This document shows positions 1 through 5,071 of a stretch of 5,827 bases of DNA, in pieces (position 1 is the first letter of the stretch; the number at the start of each line of letters is the position of its first letter). A program made the position numbers and the translations under genes. Origin of the DNA: an uncultured Collinsella sp. (lineage in GTDB: Bacteria; Actinomycetota; Coriobacteriia; Coriobacteriales; Coriobacteriaceae). The stretch lies in NCBI GenBank assembly GCA_900545875.1, contig URAQ01000116.1, positions 1-5,827 on the forward strand, written 5' to 3'. Under the pieces are notes generated by a model. That model had not been told where the DNA came from. It worked only from the letters and a program-made list of their open reading frames with translations, and did not search any database.

Positions 1-30
1 TGTACCGGTAAAACCGACAAAACCGCACAT
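1..30 (-). CDS. asnB: Start of a class II glutamine amidotransferase, probably asparagine synthase (glutamine-hydrolysing); partial
   Basis: Only the first ten codons are present; they read MCGFVGFTGT and the gene continues past the left edge. Cys2 directly after the initiator Met, followed by G-F/I-V-G, is the hallmark of N-terminal-nucleophile (class II) glutamine amidotransferases, in which the processed Cys1 hydrolyses glutamine to supply ammonia. MCGFVGF is the form typical of Gram-positive AsnB, which makes asparagine from aspartate, glutamine and ATP in the cytoplasm; GlmS usually starts MCGIVGY. An AAAGGA site six bases upstream supports this start. The transporter gene upstream on the same strand is separated from it by a terminator, so this gene probably has its own promoter. 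That this is an amidotransferase start is fairly secure; AsnB rather than another class II member is inferred from ten residues. Confidence 0.75.
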   Translation of the reverse strand, partial: MCGFVGFTGT

Positions 31-36
31 GCAAGA

Positions 37-42
37 TCCTTT
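37..42 (-). promoter_or_regulatory. Ribosome binding site AAAGGA for the partial asnB gene
   Basis: On the minus strand AAAGGA lies six bases before the ATG at 30-28, an ideal Shine-Dalgarno spacing. It is the main support for treating the ten codons at the edge as a true gene start. The transporter gene has the same hexamer at the same distance. Confidence 0.8.
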
Positions 43-77
43 CTGCTGACGGCTCAGGTGTACTGCCGCAAGGATTG

Positions 78-92
78 TGACAGCTGATGTCA
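78..92. promoter_or_regulatory. Short dyad TGACA-N5-TGTCA upstream of asnB, possible operator
   Basis: TGACA and TGTCA form a 5-bp inverted repeat with a five-base gap, about 50-60 bases before the asnB start codon. On the minus strand it overlaps a TTGACA hexamer (93-88) that could act as a -35 element, but no good -10 hexamer lies 16-18 bases further on. A dyad this short can occur by chance. The rest of the 31-155 gap shows no gene, no T-box signature and no other clear structure. Confidence 0.2.
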
Positions 93-155
93 AATAATCT
101 TTACTATCATGCCAATCTTTTGTTTCGTGATAGGGCATAAGCACCGAGCGAACCG

Positions 156-200
156 AAAAAACCACGGCCCGATCTTCAGACGAAGCGGCGGGCCGTGGTT
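156..200 (-). terminator. Rho-independent terminator after the transporter gene
   Basis: Arms 160-171 (AACCACGGCCCG) and 189-200 (CGGGCCGTGGTT) are a perfect 12-bp inverted repeat. A small inner stem (CTTC 174-177 with GAAG 182-185) lies within the 17-base loop. Read on the minus strand, the GC-rich hairpin begins 21 bases after the transporter stop codon and is followed at once by a run of five T (160-156, overlapping the last pair of the stem). There is no T-run on the plus-strand side, so it works in one direction, insulating asnB from the transporter transcript. Confidence 0.92.
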
Positions 201-221
201 GCGAATGCTATGTATGAGCGG

Positions 222-2270
222 TTAGCGCTTGCTGCGCTCGGCGAGACGGTGCTCCACCTTGGTGACGATGTGGATGAGCGGAATCGTCACGACCAGATAG
301 TAAAGTGCGGCGCAAATGTAGGGCGTAATGTTGCCCGTGGTTGCCGTGAGGTTTTTGGAGAACAGCATGAGCTCCATGACGCCAACGCTCGAAAGCAGTG
401 ACGTGTCCTTGTACAGCATAACGAACTCGCTGGTCATAGTCGGTATAGCGCAACGTACGGCTTGCGGGATCACGATGCGCGACATAACTTGGGACCAAGT
501 CATGCCAAGCGAGTAGGCAGCTTCTGATTGACCAGGCGGTACGCTCTCGATGCCGGCACGGAAAATCTCGGCAAGATAGGCCGAGCAGTTGATGGCTAGC
601 ACGCCAACGCCGAGCGGCAGATTGGGCACGTTGAGACCGATCATAGGGAACCCAAAGAACGCAATGTAGATCTGCAGGAAGAGCGGGGTTCCGCGCAGGA
701 CGTTGATGTATGTCACGGCGATGCCGCGTAGCATACGACTATGGCTGATTTTCATAAAGGCAAACAGCAAGCCGATGGGGATGGCGAGCGGAAAACCGAT
801 GGCGGTCACGGCAAGTGCTATGCCCCAGCCCTTAAAGAGCGAGGCGATTGAGGTGACGATAATCTGCGGCTTGCAGAACATGCCCAAAAACGGGTTGGAG
901 TTCCATACGGCAACCCAAGGCTGGGCATCGAGCCAGGCGACGATTTCTTGCACCATGGTGCTCTCCGAGACGCTGATAGTGGGACTCTCGGGAAGATCTC
1001 GCTTGTCGCTGTCGGCGACATAGCTGCCGGTGACGGCATAGGCGCCCGCGTTGCTCGGGAATACGACGTCGGGGACGACAACGCGAATCTGTGAGCCGGC
1101 AGCGACGGGATCGGCGAACTTGATGACGAGCTTTGAGCCGTCCAGCGAGCACGATGCCTTGACACCCGTCTGGTTCAGTCCGTCGAGCAGCGTGACCTTA
1201 ACATCGGTGCTTTCAAATGACCCGCCCTCGGGCAACTCAAGCTCAATTTGCGAAACGTCGCCCTCGTCGCTACCCGTTGTCGCTTCCCAGGTCAGGCGGG
1301 TTGCGATGCCGCCGAGCACGCCGTTACCGCTGTCTTCGTTTGACTTGGCGGTCGCCGAGGTGACGGCGAGTGAAGCGTCCGTCGCGTCGTCTGAGCTCGA
1401 GGCATCCTCGTTATCGGCCCCGCTCGTGGGTGCCATGCCAAACCACTTCTCGTACAGTTTGTCATAGGCGCCGGAGCTCTTGATCTTGGTGAGGGCATCG
1501 TTGATGGCCCGTGTCAGCCCGGGGTTGTCTTTAGAGACGGCAATGCCAAACTGCTCGCCCGTCGGAACCTCTTTGATGATCTCCATACCGGTAAAGGAGT
1601 TCGAAACCATCCACTGCTCAACGGGCAGGTCGCATACGACCGCCTGGCACTGACCACTCATGACGGCGGTGAAGGCTGCCGTCCAGTCGTCAAAGTTGAC
1701 GGTGGTTGCCTGCGGCAGGTTCTCGATTGCCCACTCCTCGGACGTGGTGCCCGACTGCACGGCAATTTTGACGCCCGGTGCGTTGAGGCTATCGACCGTG
1801 TCGTATCCAGTGTTCTTTGCAACTGCGACGCCCTGATTGGAGTCGATATAGGGGTCGGTGAAGTCGACCTCTTCCTTGCGCTCGTCGGTAATCGTGATGT
1901 TACATGCGCCGACATCGGTCTTTACACCCTGCTTGACCATGGGGATAATGCCGTCGAACTTTTGCGCCGGCAAGTAGTTGAGCTCCAGACCGAGCTCGTC
2001 TGCGATCATACCCATGAGTTCATAGGTAAAGCCCTGGTCTTCGCCGGAATCGTTGACGTATTCAAACGGGGGTGTGGCCAAGTCACTTGCGACGGTGAGC
2101 TTGCCATTCTCGACGAGTGTGTAGGTGCTCGAGGCGTTCTGGGAGGACGAACAGCCGCTCGCGCCGATGATGGTGGCAAGGGCCACAACGACCGTCGCGA
2201 AGGCGCAGACGATGTGCCGGGTCAACTGGACGCGTGCCGAGCGGCGGCGACGTTCGAAATGTCGTTTCAT
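222..2270 (-). CDS. Amino-acid ABC transporter, lipoprotein substrate-binding domain fused to permease domain
   Basis: The product has 682 residues. The N-terminus is basic (KRHFERRRR), followed by a hydrophobic segment at about 20-36 and a lipobox ending in Cys40 (ASGC), so the binding domain should be a lipid-anchored lipoprotein outside the membrane. Residues about 50-278 form a family 3 (polar amino acid) solute-binding domain; Arg131 in TDERKEEVDFTDPY and Asp214 in VVCDLP fit the conserved ligand carboxylate- and amino-binding positions. A Ser/Asp-rich linker (281-315) leads to a beta-rich domain (about 320-435). A BPD_transp_1 permease domain (about 470-682) follows, with several membrane segments and the EAA loop (EAAYSLGMTWSQV, from 583) that contacts the ATPase. 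GlnP-type binding-permease fusions are known, but the internal domain is not a standard part. No ATPase gene is in the window. The gene ends in TAA followed by a terminator. The exact amino acid carried cannot be read from sequence. Confidence 0.93.
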   Translation of the reverse strand: MKRHFERRRRSARVQLTRHIVCAFATVVVALATIIGASGCSSSQNASSTYTLVENGKLTVASDLATPPFEYVNDSGEDQGFTYELMGMIADELGLELNYLPAQKFDGIIPMVKQGVKTDVGACNITITDERKEEVDFTDPYIDSNQGVAVAKNTGYDTVDSLNAPGVKIAVQSGTTSEEWAIENLPQATTVNFDDWTAAFTAVMSGQCQAVVCDLPVEQWMVSNSFTGMEIIKEVPTGEQFGIAVSKDNPGLTRAINDALTKIKSSGAYDKLYEKWFGMAPTSGADNEDASSSDDATDASLAVTSATAKSNEDSGNGVLGGIATRLTWEATTGSDEGDVSQIELELPEGGSFESTDVKVTLLDGLNQTGVKASCSLDGSKLVIKFADPVAAGSQIRVVVPDVVFPSNAGAYAVTGSYVADSDKRDLPESPTISVSESTMVQEIVAWLDAQPWVAVWNSNPFLGMFCKPQIIVTSIASLFKGWGIALAVTAIGFPLAIPIGLLFAFMKISHSRMLRGIAVTYINVLRGTPLFLQIYIAFFGFPMIGLNVPNLPLGVGVLAINCSAYLAEIFRAGIESVPPGQSEAAYSLGMTWSQVMSRIVIPQAVRCAIPTMTSEFVMLYKDTSLLSSVGVMELMLFSKNLTATTGNITPYICAALYYLVVTIPLIHIVTKVEHRLAERSKR

Positions 2271-2276
2271 CTGGAA

Positions 2277-2282
2277 TCCTTT
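2277..2282 (-). promoter_or_regulatory. Ribosome binding site AAAGGA that fixes the transporter start
   Basis: AAAGGA lies six bases before the ATG at 2270-2268. The reading frame is open to an earlier ATG at 2315-2313, but that codon has no Shine-Dalgarno sequence and would put a polar stretch of 15 residues before the basic signal region. The later start gives a normal lipoprotein signal peptide. Confidence 0.8.
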
Positions 2283-2341
2283 GCTTGGGCATGATGGGTC
2301 GGCATTGTGAGTCAATGAGGCACATCAAGACATTTGGATAA

Positions 2342-2350
2342 AGAATAGCA
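2342..2350 (-). promoter_or_regulatory. Possible extended -10 promoter for the transporter gene (TGC-TATTCT)
   Basis: On the minus strand TGCTATTCT resembles an extended -10 element (TGN plus a 4/6 match to TATAAT), which would give a 5' leader of roughly 65 bases. The -35 position, 17 bases upstream, reads TAAAAA, a poor match. This is only the best candidate in the region. Confidence 0.25.
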
Positions 2351-2540
2351 CCCAGATTTCCTTGTTTTTACACGGGGTGGACACTGTTGTCATTTATTAA
2401 CCCACGGCACAGTCCATGCAATTTTTTAGAAGGCTGCAGTGCGCGCAAGGTCAGGTGGCATATTAGGATGGTTGATAATACAGAATGTTTCATCGTTTCT
2501 GCCGCGGGACGTCTTTTGCCCTTTAAGGCTGAATTTAGCG

Positions 2541-2547
2541 AGAGAGG
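2541..2547 (+). promoter_or_regulatory. Ribosome binding site AGAGAGG that selects the murE start
   Basis: AGAGAGG lies seven bases before the ATG at 2555. The alternative in-frame starts are less likely: TTG at 2387 follows only a GGGGTGG, ATG at 2468 has AGG directly abutting it with no spacing, and ATG at 2588 has weaker upstream purines. Confidence 0.7.
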
Positions 2548-2554
2548 TCTTTGT

Positions 2555-4072
2555 ATGTCGAGTCCGACACAAGAGAAGCTAACTCTGATGCGCTATATAG
2601 AGTTGCTCGAGGAAGATGACCTTGTTGTTTCCAGACCGAGCGCTTCGTGCGACCAGCGCATTGAGTTTGCGACTGACGACTCGCGCCAGGTGCGTCCGGG
2701 CACGTTGTTTGTCTGCAAGGGCCGCGCGTTTAAGCGCGAGTACCTGCTTTCGGCAATCGCCGATGGCGCCGTGGCCTACGTTTCCGAGGTCGATTACGAT
2801 GTTGATCTTCCCGCGGTGATTGTGAGTGATATTCGTCGCACGCTCGCCGTGGTGGCAGATGCCTTTTATGGGCACCCGTCGGGTAGGGTGAAGGTCTGCG
2901 CCTTTACAGGTACCAAGGGCAAGTCGACCTGTAGCTTTTATCTGCGCGGCATTCTCGCCAACGAGGCCAAGCTTACGGGCTGTCATCGACCCGCTCTTAA
3001 TACGGGCATTGAGTTCGACGACGGCATCGAGACGGGTCCTTCCAAGCTGACGACTCCCGAATCCTTTCTGCTGCAGTCTCGCATCGCACATGCTGCGGAG
3101 GCGGGTGCCCCGTGGCTGGTTATGGAGGCATCGAGCCAGGGCCTCAAATACGAGCGCACGGGCAAGATCGCCTTTGAAGTCGGCGCCTTTACCAATATCG
3201 GCGAGGATCACATTTCGCCGATTGAGCATCCGACACTCGAGGATTACTTTGCCAGCAAGCTCAAAATTTTCTCGCAGAGCCGTTTTGCCGTGGTCAATCT
3301 CGATATGGATAAGGTCGATCGTGTGCTCGAGGCGGCATCTCGTTGCGAACGTACGGTGACGTTCTCCCTGACCGACGAGCGTGCCGACGTGCTTGCGCTG
3401 GCGATTCGCAATGGTGACTGCGGCGTGGTGGCAACGGTGCGCACGCCCCGCTTTACGCGCGACATTGTGATTCCCACGCCGGTTAAGTTCAATGTGTCCA
3501 ACGCGCTTGCCGCTATTGCCTGCGCCGAGGCCCTGGGCATTTCCGAAGAGGGTATCGTCCACGGCTTTGAGGGCGTCTTCGTTCCCGGCCGTATGGAGCT
3601 CTATCCGTCCGTATCGGGCAAAATCCTGGGCATCGTCGATTTTGCACATAACGGCATGAGCCTCGAGACGCTCCTGCGTGACTTGCGCGAGAACTATCCC
3701 GAGCGCGAGCTGGCGGTTGTATTTGGCGCTACGGGTGGTAAGGGTGTCGATCGACGCACCACGATGGGCATCGCCGCTGGCAAGTATGCCGACCGAATCG
3801 TGATTACCGAGGACGACCCCGGCCCCGAGAATGTCGAGGACATCTGCACCGAGATCGCGCGCAACGTTCAAGCGCAGGGAAATGATAACTGGCAAATCGT
3901 GACTGATCGCGTTGCCGCTATCGAGACTGTCGTGCGCGAAACTGTTCGTCCTGCCGTGGTCATCGTGACCGGTAAGGGCGAGGAAGAGCGTATGCTGCGC
4001 AAGAACGGACCCGAGCCTTGTGAGCGCGACGGCTCGATTCTCAAGCGCACCCTTGCGGCGTACGATGCCTAA
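2555..4072 (+). CDS. murE: MurE-type Mur ligase, UDP-MurNAc-L-Ala-D-Glu:diamino acid ligase (L-lysine-type branch)
   Basis: The 505-residue product has the three Mur ligase domains. The N-terminal UDP-binding domain carries DSRQVRPGTLFVCKG (from residue 42). The central ATPase domain has the P-loop GTKGKST (119-125), TTPES (166-170), MEASSQG (from 190), NIGEDHISPIEHP (from 214) and a Lys near 235 matching the carbamylated lysine of the family. The C-terminal domain has VPGRMEL (343-349), DFAHNG (362-367), GATGGKG (391-397), EDDPGPE (419-425) and TGKGEEE (472-478). The GTKGK, DHISPIEHP and AHNG wording follows streptococcal L-lysine-adding MurE rather than diaminopimelate enzymes. The specificity motif, DNPR in diaminopimelate enzymes and DDPN in streptococci, is DDPG here, so lysine or another non-DAP diamino acid such as ornithine is more likely than DAP. 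It acts in the cytoplasm, adding residue 3 of the stem peptide. It leads a three-gene set and overlaps no neighbour. The full N-terminal domain argues against MurT. Confidence 0.9.
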   Translation: MSSPTQEKLTLMRYIELLEEDDLVVSRPSASCDQRIEFATDDSRQVRPGTLFVCKGRAFKREYLLSAIADGAVAYVSEVDYDVDLPAVIVSDIRRTLAVVADAFYGHPSGRVKVCAFTGTKGKSTCSFYLRGILANEAKLTGCHRPALNTGIEFDDGIETGPSKLTTPESFLLQSRIAHAAEAGAPWLVMEASSQGLKYERTGKIAFEVGAFTNIGEDHISPIEHPTLEDYFASKLKIFSQSRFAVVNLDMDKVDRVLEAASRCERTVTFSLTDERADVLALAIRNGDCGVVATVRTPRFTRDIVIPTPVKFNVSNALAAIACAEALGISEEGIVHGFEGVFVPGRMELYPSVSGKILGIVDFAHNGMSLETLLRDLRENYPERELAVVFGATGGKGVDRRTTMGIAAGKYADRIVITEDDPGPENVEDICTEIARNVQAQGNDNWQIVTDRVAAIETVVRETVRPAVVIVTGKGEEERMLRKNGPEPCERDGSILKRTLAAYDA

Positions 4073-4097
4073 GACCAGAAGCCCCTTCTACGTAAAT

Positions 4098-4101
4098 GGA
4101 G
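4098..4101 (+). promoter_or_regulatory. Ribosome binding site GGAG that selects the HAD gene start
   Basis: GGAG (in GGAGTGACC) lies five bases before the ATG at 4107. An earlier in-frame ATG at 4065 would overlap the murE stop codon and has no clear Shine-Dalgarno sequence; a GTG at 4020 lies deep inside murE. The 4107 start leaves a 34-base gap after murE. Confidence 0.7.
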
Positions 4102-4106
4102 TGACC

Positions 4107-5018
4107 ATGTCCCACAATACCCTGCCGACCGTCGCTGAGCTTTCGGGCGAGATGCGCGAGCGTCTTGCCAAGGTTAAGTACGTCTTTACCGACCTGGACG
4201 CCACGATGCTCGCACCCGGCTCGTGCGTGCTGCGCGATAACGACGGCAATCCCTCGACCAAGCTCGTCGAGGCGGTTGTCGCGCTCGCTCGTGCCGGCAT
4301 CCAGGTGGTCCCCACCTCGGGTCGCAATCGCACCATGATCCACGAAGACGCCCGCGTGCTCGGCCTCAACTCCTACATCGGCGAGATGGGCGGCCTGGTC
4401 ATGTACGACCTCAAGGCCAACGATTGGGAGTACCTGACCGGCGATATGCCCTACGACCCCGCCTGCGGCCTCACGCCGCATCAGGTGATCGAGCAGACCG
4501 GCGTGTGCGAGAAGATTCTCGCCCGCTGGCCGCATAAGATCGAGTACCACAACGACATGTCGACTGGCTACAAGTACCGCGAGGTCACCGTCGGCATGCG
4601 CGGCGATGTGCCCGACGACGAGGTCCAGGCCATTCTTGACGAGGCCGGCTGCGGCCTGGTCTGGGCCTGCAACGGTCACCTGACGCATCTGTCCAAGCCG
4701 ACGACGCTCGAGCTCGAACGCGTCGAGGATGGCCGCGCGTTTAACATCAATCCCGCCGGCCTCAACAAGGGCGTTGCCATCGCACGTTTCTGCGAGCACC
4801 TGGGTATCGAGCGCGAGGAGACGCTGGCGCTCGGCGATTCCGAGTCCGACTTCTACATGGCTGACCACGTGGGCACGTTCTGCCTGGTCGAGAACGGTTT
4901 GACCAGCGCCGGCGCGCCTGAGTTCCTGGATGCCTGCGATAATGCCTACGTCACGCGAGGCAAGATTGTCGACGGCTGGGCGGCAACGGCCGAGCTGCTG
5001 GTCGCGGCTCGTTCGTAG
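4107..5018 (+). CDS. HAD-superfamily hydrolase, Cof-type (IIB) sugar-phosphatase-like, substrate unknown
   Basis: The 303-residue cytoplasmic protein has all four haloacid dehalogenase motifs. Motif I is DLDAT (Asp29 nucleophile, Asp31 general acid, Thr33). Motif II is TSGR (70-73). Motif III is Lys221 in AGLNKG. Motif IV is GDSESD (243-248), with Asp244 and Asp248 to bind Mg2+. The long insert between motifs II and III (about 80-215) is where the C2 cap of Cof, sucrose-phosphate and mannosyl-3-phosphoglycerate phosphatases sits, so phosphate-ester hydrolysis on a sugar-like substrate is the likely chemistry. Motif I has Ala where most members have Gly (DLDGT). It has no signal peptide or membrane segment. 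It lies 34 bases after murE and 53 bases before murI, so co-transcription is likely. This placement suggests, but does not prove, a role tied to the cell wall. The family is secure; the substrate is not. Confidence 0.9.
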   Translation: MSHNTLPTVAELSGEMRERLAKVKYVFTDLDATMLAPGSCVLRDNDGNPSTKLVEAVVALARAGIQVVPTSGRNRTMIHEDARVLGLNSYIGEMGGLVMYDLKANDWEYLTGDMPYDPACGLTPHQVIEQTGVCEKILARWPHKIEYHNDMSTGYKYREVTVGMRGDVPDDEVQAILDEAGCGLVWACNGHLTHLSKPTTLELERVEDGRAFNINPAGLNKGVAIARFCEHLGIEREETLALGDSESDFYMADHVGTFCLVENGLTSAGAPEFLDACDNAYVTRGKIVDGWAATAELLVAARS

Positions 5019-5050
5019 TGCGGTCCTATCGCGCTGAGCCATATCTTTTC

Positions 5051-5069
5051 GAGAGAGAATCTGGTGAGG
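5051..5069 (+). promoter_or_regulatory. Purine-rich translation initiation region of murI
   Basis: Two candidate ribosome-binding stretches precede the ATG at 5072: GAGAGAGAA (5051-5059), about 12 bases away, and GGTGAGG (5063-5069), only two bases away. Neither has the usual 5-9 base spacing, so the start rests mainly on protein similarity. The MurI domain proper begins at residue 13 (PIGVFDSG) and no in-frame ATG lies between. Confidence 0.45.
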
Positions 5070-5071
5070 TA

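Larger units (their letters stand above)
2271..2554. other. Divergent intergenic region between transporter and murE operon
   Basis: These 284 bases separate the two divergent start codons and are visibly richer in A+T than the genes on either side, as expected for promoter DNA. On the plus strand GATAAT (2474-2479) is a 5/6 match to a -10 box but has no recognisable -35 partner. TTTACA (2367-2372) resembles a -35 but has no -10 at the right distance. I found no strong hairpin, riboswitch-like structure, tRNA or small gene with its own ribosome binding site. The murE frame stays open upstream to about 2387, but that stretch does not resemble Mur ligase sequence. Confidence 0.6.

Noticed and set aside
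88..93. TTGACA on the minus strand as a -35 box for asnB
   Set aside because: The hexamer is perfect, but at 16-18 bases downstream the sequence is GC-rich (TTGCGG, TGCGGC) with no -10 match, so a promoter cannot be claimed.
31..155. Possible T-box or other riboswitch in front of asnB
   Set aside because: The 125 bases hold no TGGNACCGCG-like T-box sequence, no terminator/antiterminator pair and no long stem, and are short for such leaders.
1051..1467. A 138-codon plus-strand frame rich in Ser, Thr and Pro, resembling a surface protein
   Set aside because: It is the mirror of the Ser/Asp-rich linker and beta-rich domain of the transporter; the low-complexity look comes from that. It has no convincing ribosome binding site.
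2579..3895. A 438-codon open frame on the minus strand opposite murE
   Set aside because: It lies wholly antisense to a gene with all Mur ligase motifs, is rich in Arg, His, Ala and Gly as expected for a mirror frame of GC-biased codons, and shows no recognisable domain.
2555..4072. Reading the Mur ligase as MurT (lipid II amidation) rather than MurE
   Set aside because: MurT lacks the N-terminal UDP-binding domain, which is present here with the DSRQVRPG motif, and no GatD-type glutaminase gene is adjacent.
4077..4089. Small inverted repeat AGAAG-CCC-CTTCT between murE and the HAD gene, as a possible terminator
   Set aside because: The stem is only 5 bp with a 3-base loop and no T-run follows; the sequence passes straight into the HAD ribosome binding site.
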